DNA of 64,000 nucleotides, taken from Erythrobacter sp. (GTDB lineage: Bacteria > Pseudomonadota > Alphaproteobacteria > Sphingomonadales > Sphingomonadaceae). The position numbers and the translations under genes were made by a program. The DNA is taken from the NCBI RefSeq assembly GCF_035194505.1, contig NZ_CP136573.1, forward strand, positions 1,054,001 to 1,118,000. The letters are read 5' to 3'. This document shows, piece by piece, positions 63,719 to 64,000 of the stretch. The notes under the pieces are model-generated. The model worked only from the letters and a program-made list of their open reading frames with translations, did no database searches and was not told where the DNA came from. Within the stretch, counting starts at the first letter, position 1. Each line of letters starts with the position of its first letter.

Positions 63719-64000
63719 ATGAGCTCGATGAAACTCTACGGCTACTTCCGCTCGTCCACGTCCTATCGCCTGCGCATCGCCCTCAATCTGAAGGGCCTCG
63801 CTTTCGAGAACATCCCCGTCAATCTGGTCACCGCCGAGAACAAGGACGCGAGCTTCACGGCGCGCAATCCCTTCGGCTCGCTGCCGATGCTGGAGGCAGA
63901 CGGGCGTGATCGCGCGCAGTCGATGGCGCTGCTCGAATGGCTCGACGAGGCCTACCCCACGCCCGCCTTCCTGCCCGCCGATATCGAGGCGCGCTACACG
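63719..64000 (+). CDS. maiA: Maleylacetoacetate isomerase / zeta-class glutathione transferase, cut by window end
   Basis: The frame from ATG 63719 stays open for 94 codons to the window end: MSSMKLYGYFRSSTSYRLR then IALNLKGLAFENIPVNL, GSLPMLEAD and SMALLEWLDEAYP. RSSTSYRLRIALNLKGL is the typical zeta-class/MaiA glutathione-site sequence, indicating tyrosine catabolism or a related isomerisation. The C-terminal helical domain lies beyond the window, so the assignment rests on the N-terminal half. Confidence 0.85.
   Translation, partial: MSSMKLYGYFRSSTSYRLRIALNLKGLAFENIPVNLVTAENKDASFTARNPFGSLPMLEADGRDRAQSMALLEWLDEAYPTPAFLPADIEARYT

Overview
This is a high-GC, gene-dense stretch of alphaproteobacterial chromosome. 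The best fit is Sphingomonadales, probably Erythrobacteraceae (Erythrobacter, Porphyrobacter or Qipengyuania type). That placement is inference from a permuted two-piece tmRNA with tag ANDNEALALAA, a large TonB-dependent receptor, an Anbu/alpha-E/ATP-grasp operon, the astA-astB arrangement and sphingomonad-style intergenic palindromes. No rRNA, tRNA, CRISPR array, transposase or prophage was seen. Genes cut by the window edges are a membrane-anchored protein at the left (minus strand) and a maleylacetoacetate isomerase-type glutathione transferase at the right.

Layout. 1-4.5 kb: purM and purN (PurN carries a C-terminal MmcQ/YjbR domain) and a sulfotransferase. 4.5-7.7 kb, minus strand: pepA, a 51-codon DUF2256 zinc protein, holC, a lipoprotein and ndk. 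7.9-13.5 kb: the envelope/maintenance operon lptD-surA-pdxA-rsmA. 13.5-15.6 kb: malate synthase G. 15.8-19.2 kb: M20 hydrolase-astA-astB (arginine succinyltransferase pathway). 19.6-20.5 kb: tmRNA with its promoter, a perfect 16-bp parS site and mscL. 20.7-24.4 kb: lemA, two TPM-domain proteins, a Nudix hydrolase and an SDR. 24.4-25.0 kb: PspC protein plus two tandem 37-residue membrane microproteins. 25.2-30.9 kb: recF, the tesA / ybbA-ybbP group, and a DUF805 protein. 31-33.6 kb: TonB receptor. 34-38.7 kb: typA, a putP-like symporter, a VOC protein and an extensin-like lipoprotein. 38.8-45.9 kb: LuxR/FixJ-type regulator, Anbu operon, alpha/beta hydrolase, DUF3617 lipoprotein and an exported protein. 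46-48.9 kb: uvrB, then a small lower-GC islet with an XRE-type regulator and a 35-residue membrane peptide. 49-54.5 kb: S10 carboxypeptidase, lipoprotein, dsbD and a ubiH-type monooxygenase. 54.5-60.8 kb: hemC-hemD-mitofilin-like protein, diverging from tsaD-gpsA-flippase. 61-64 kb: vWA lipoprotein, helix-hairpin-helix protein, receiver protein and the truncated transferase.

Most of the window is housekeeping. The parts that deserve a second look are the Anbu/peptide-ligase operon, the tandem 37-residue microproteins, the islet after uvrB, the purN-yjbR fusion, the short AST cluster with an M20 enzyme, the parS site beside the permuted tmRNA, and a dispersed GCGAAGC-centred repeat that supplies the C-terminus of one small gene.
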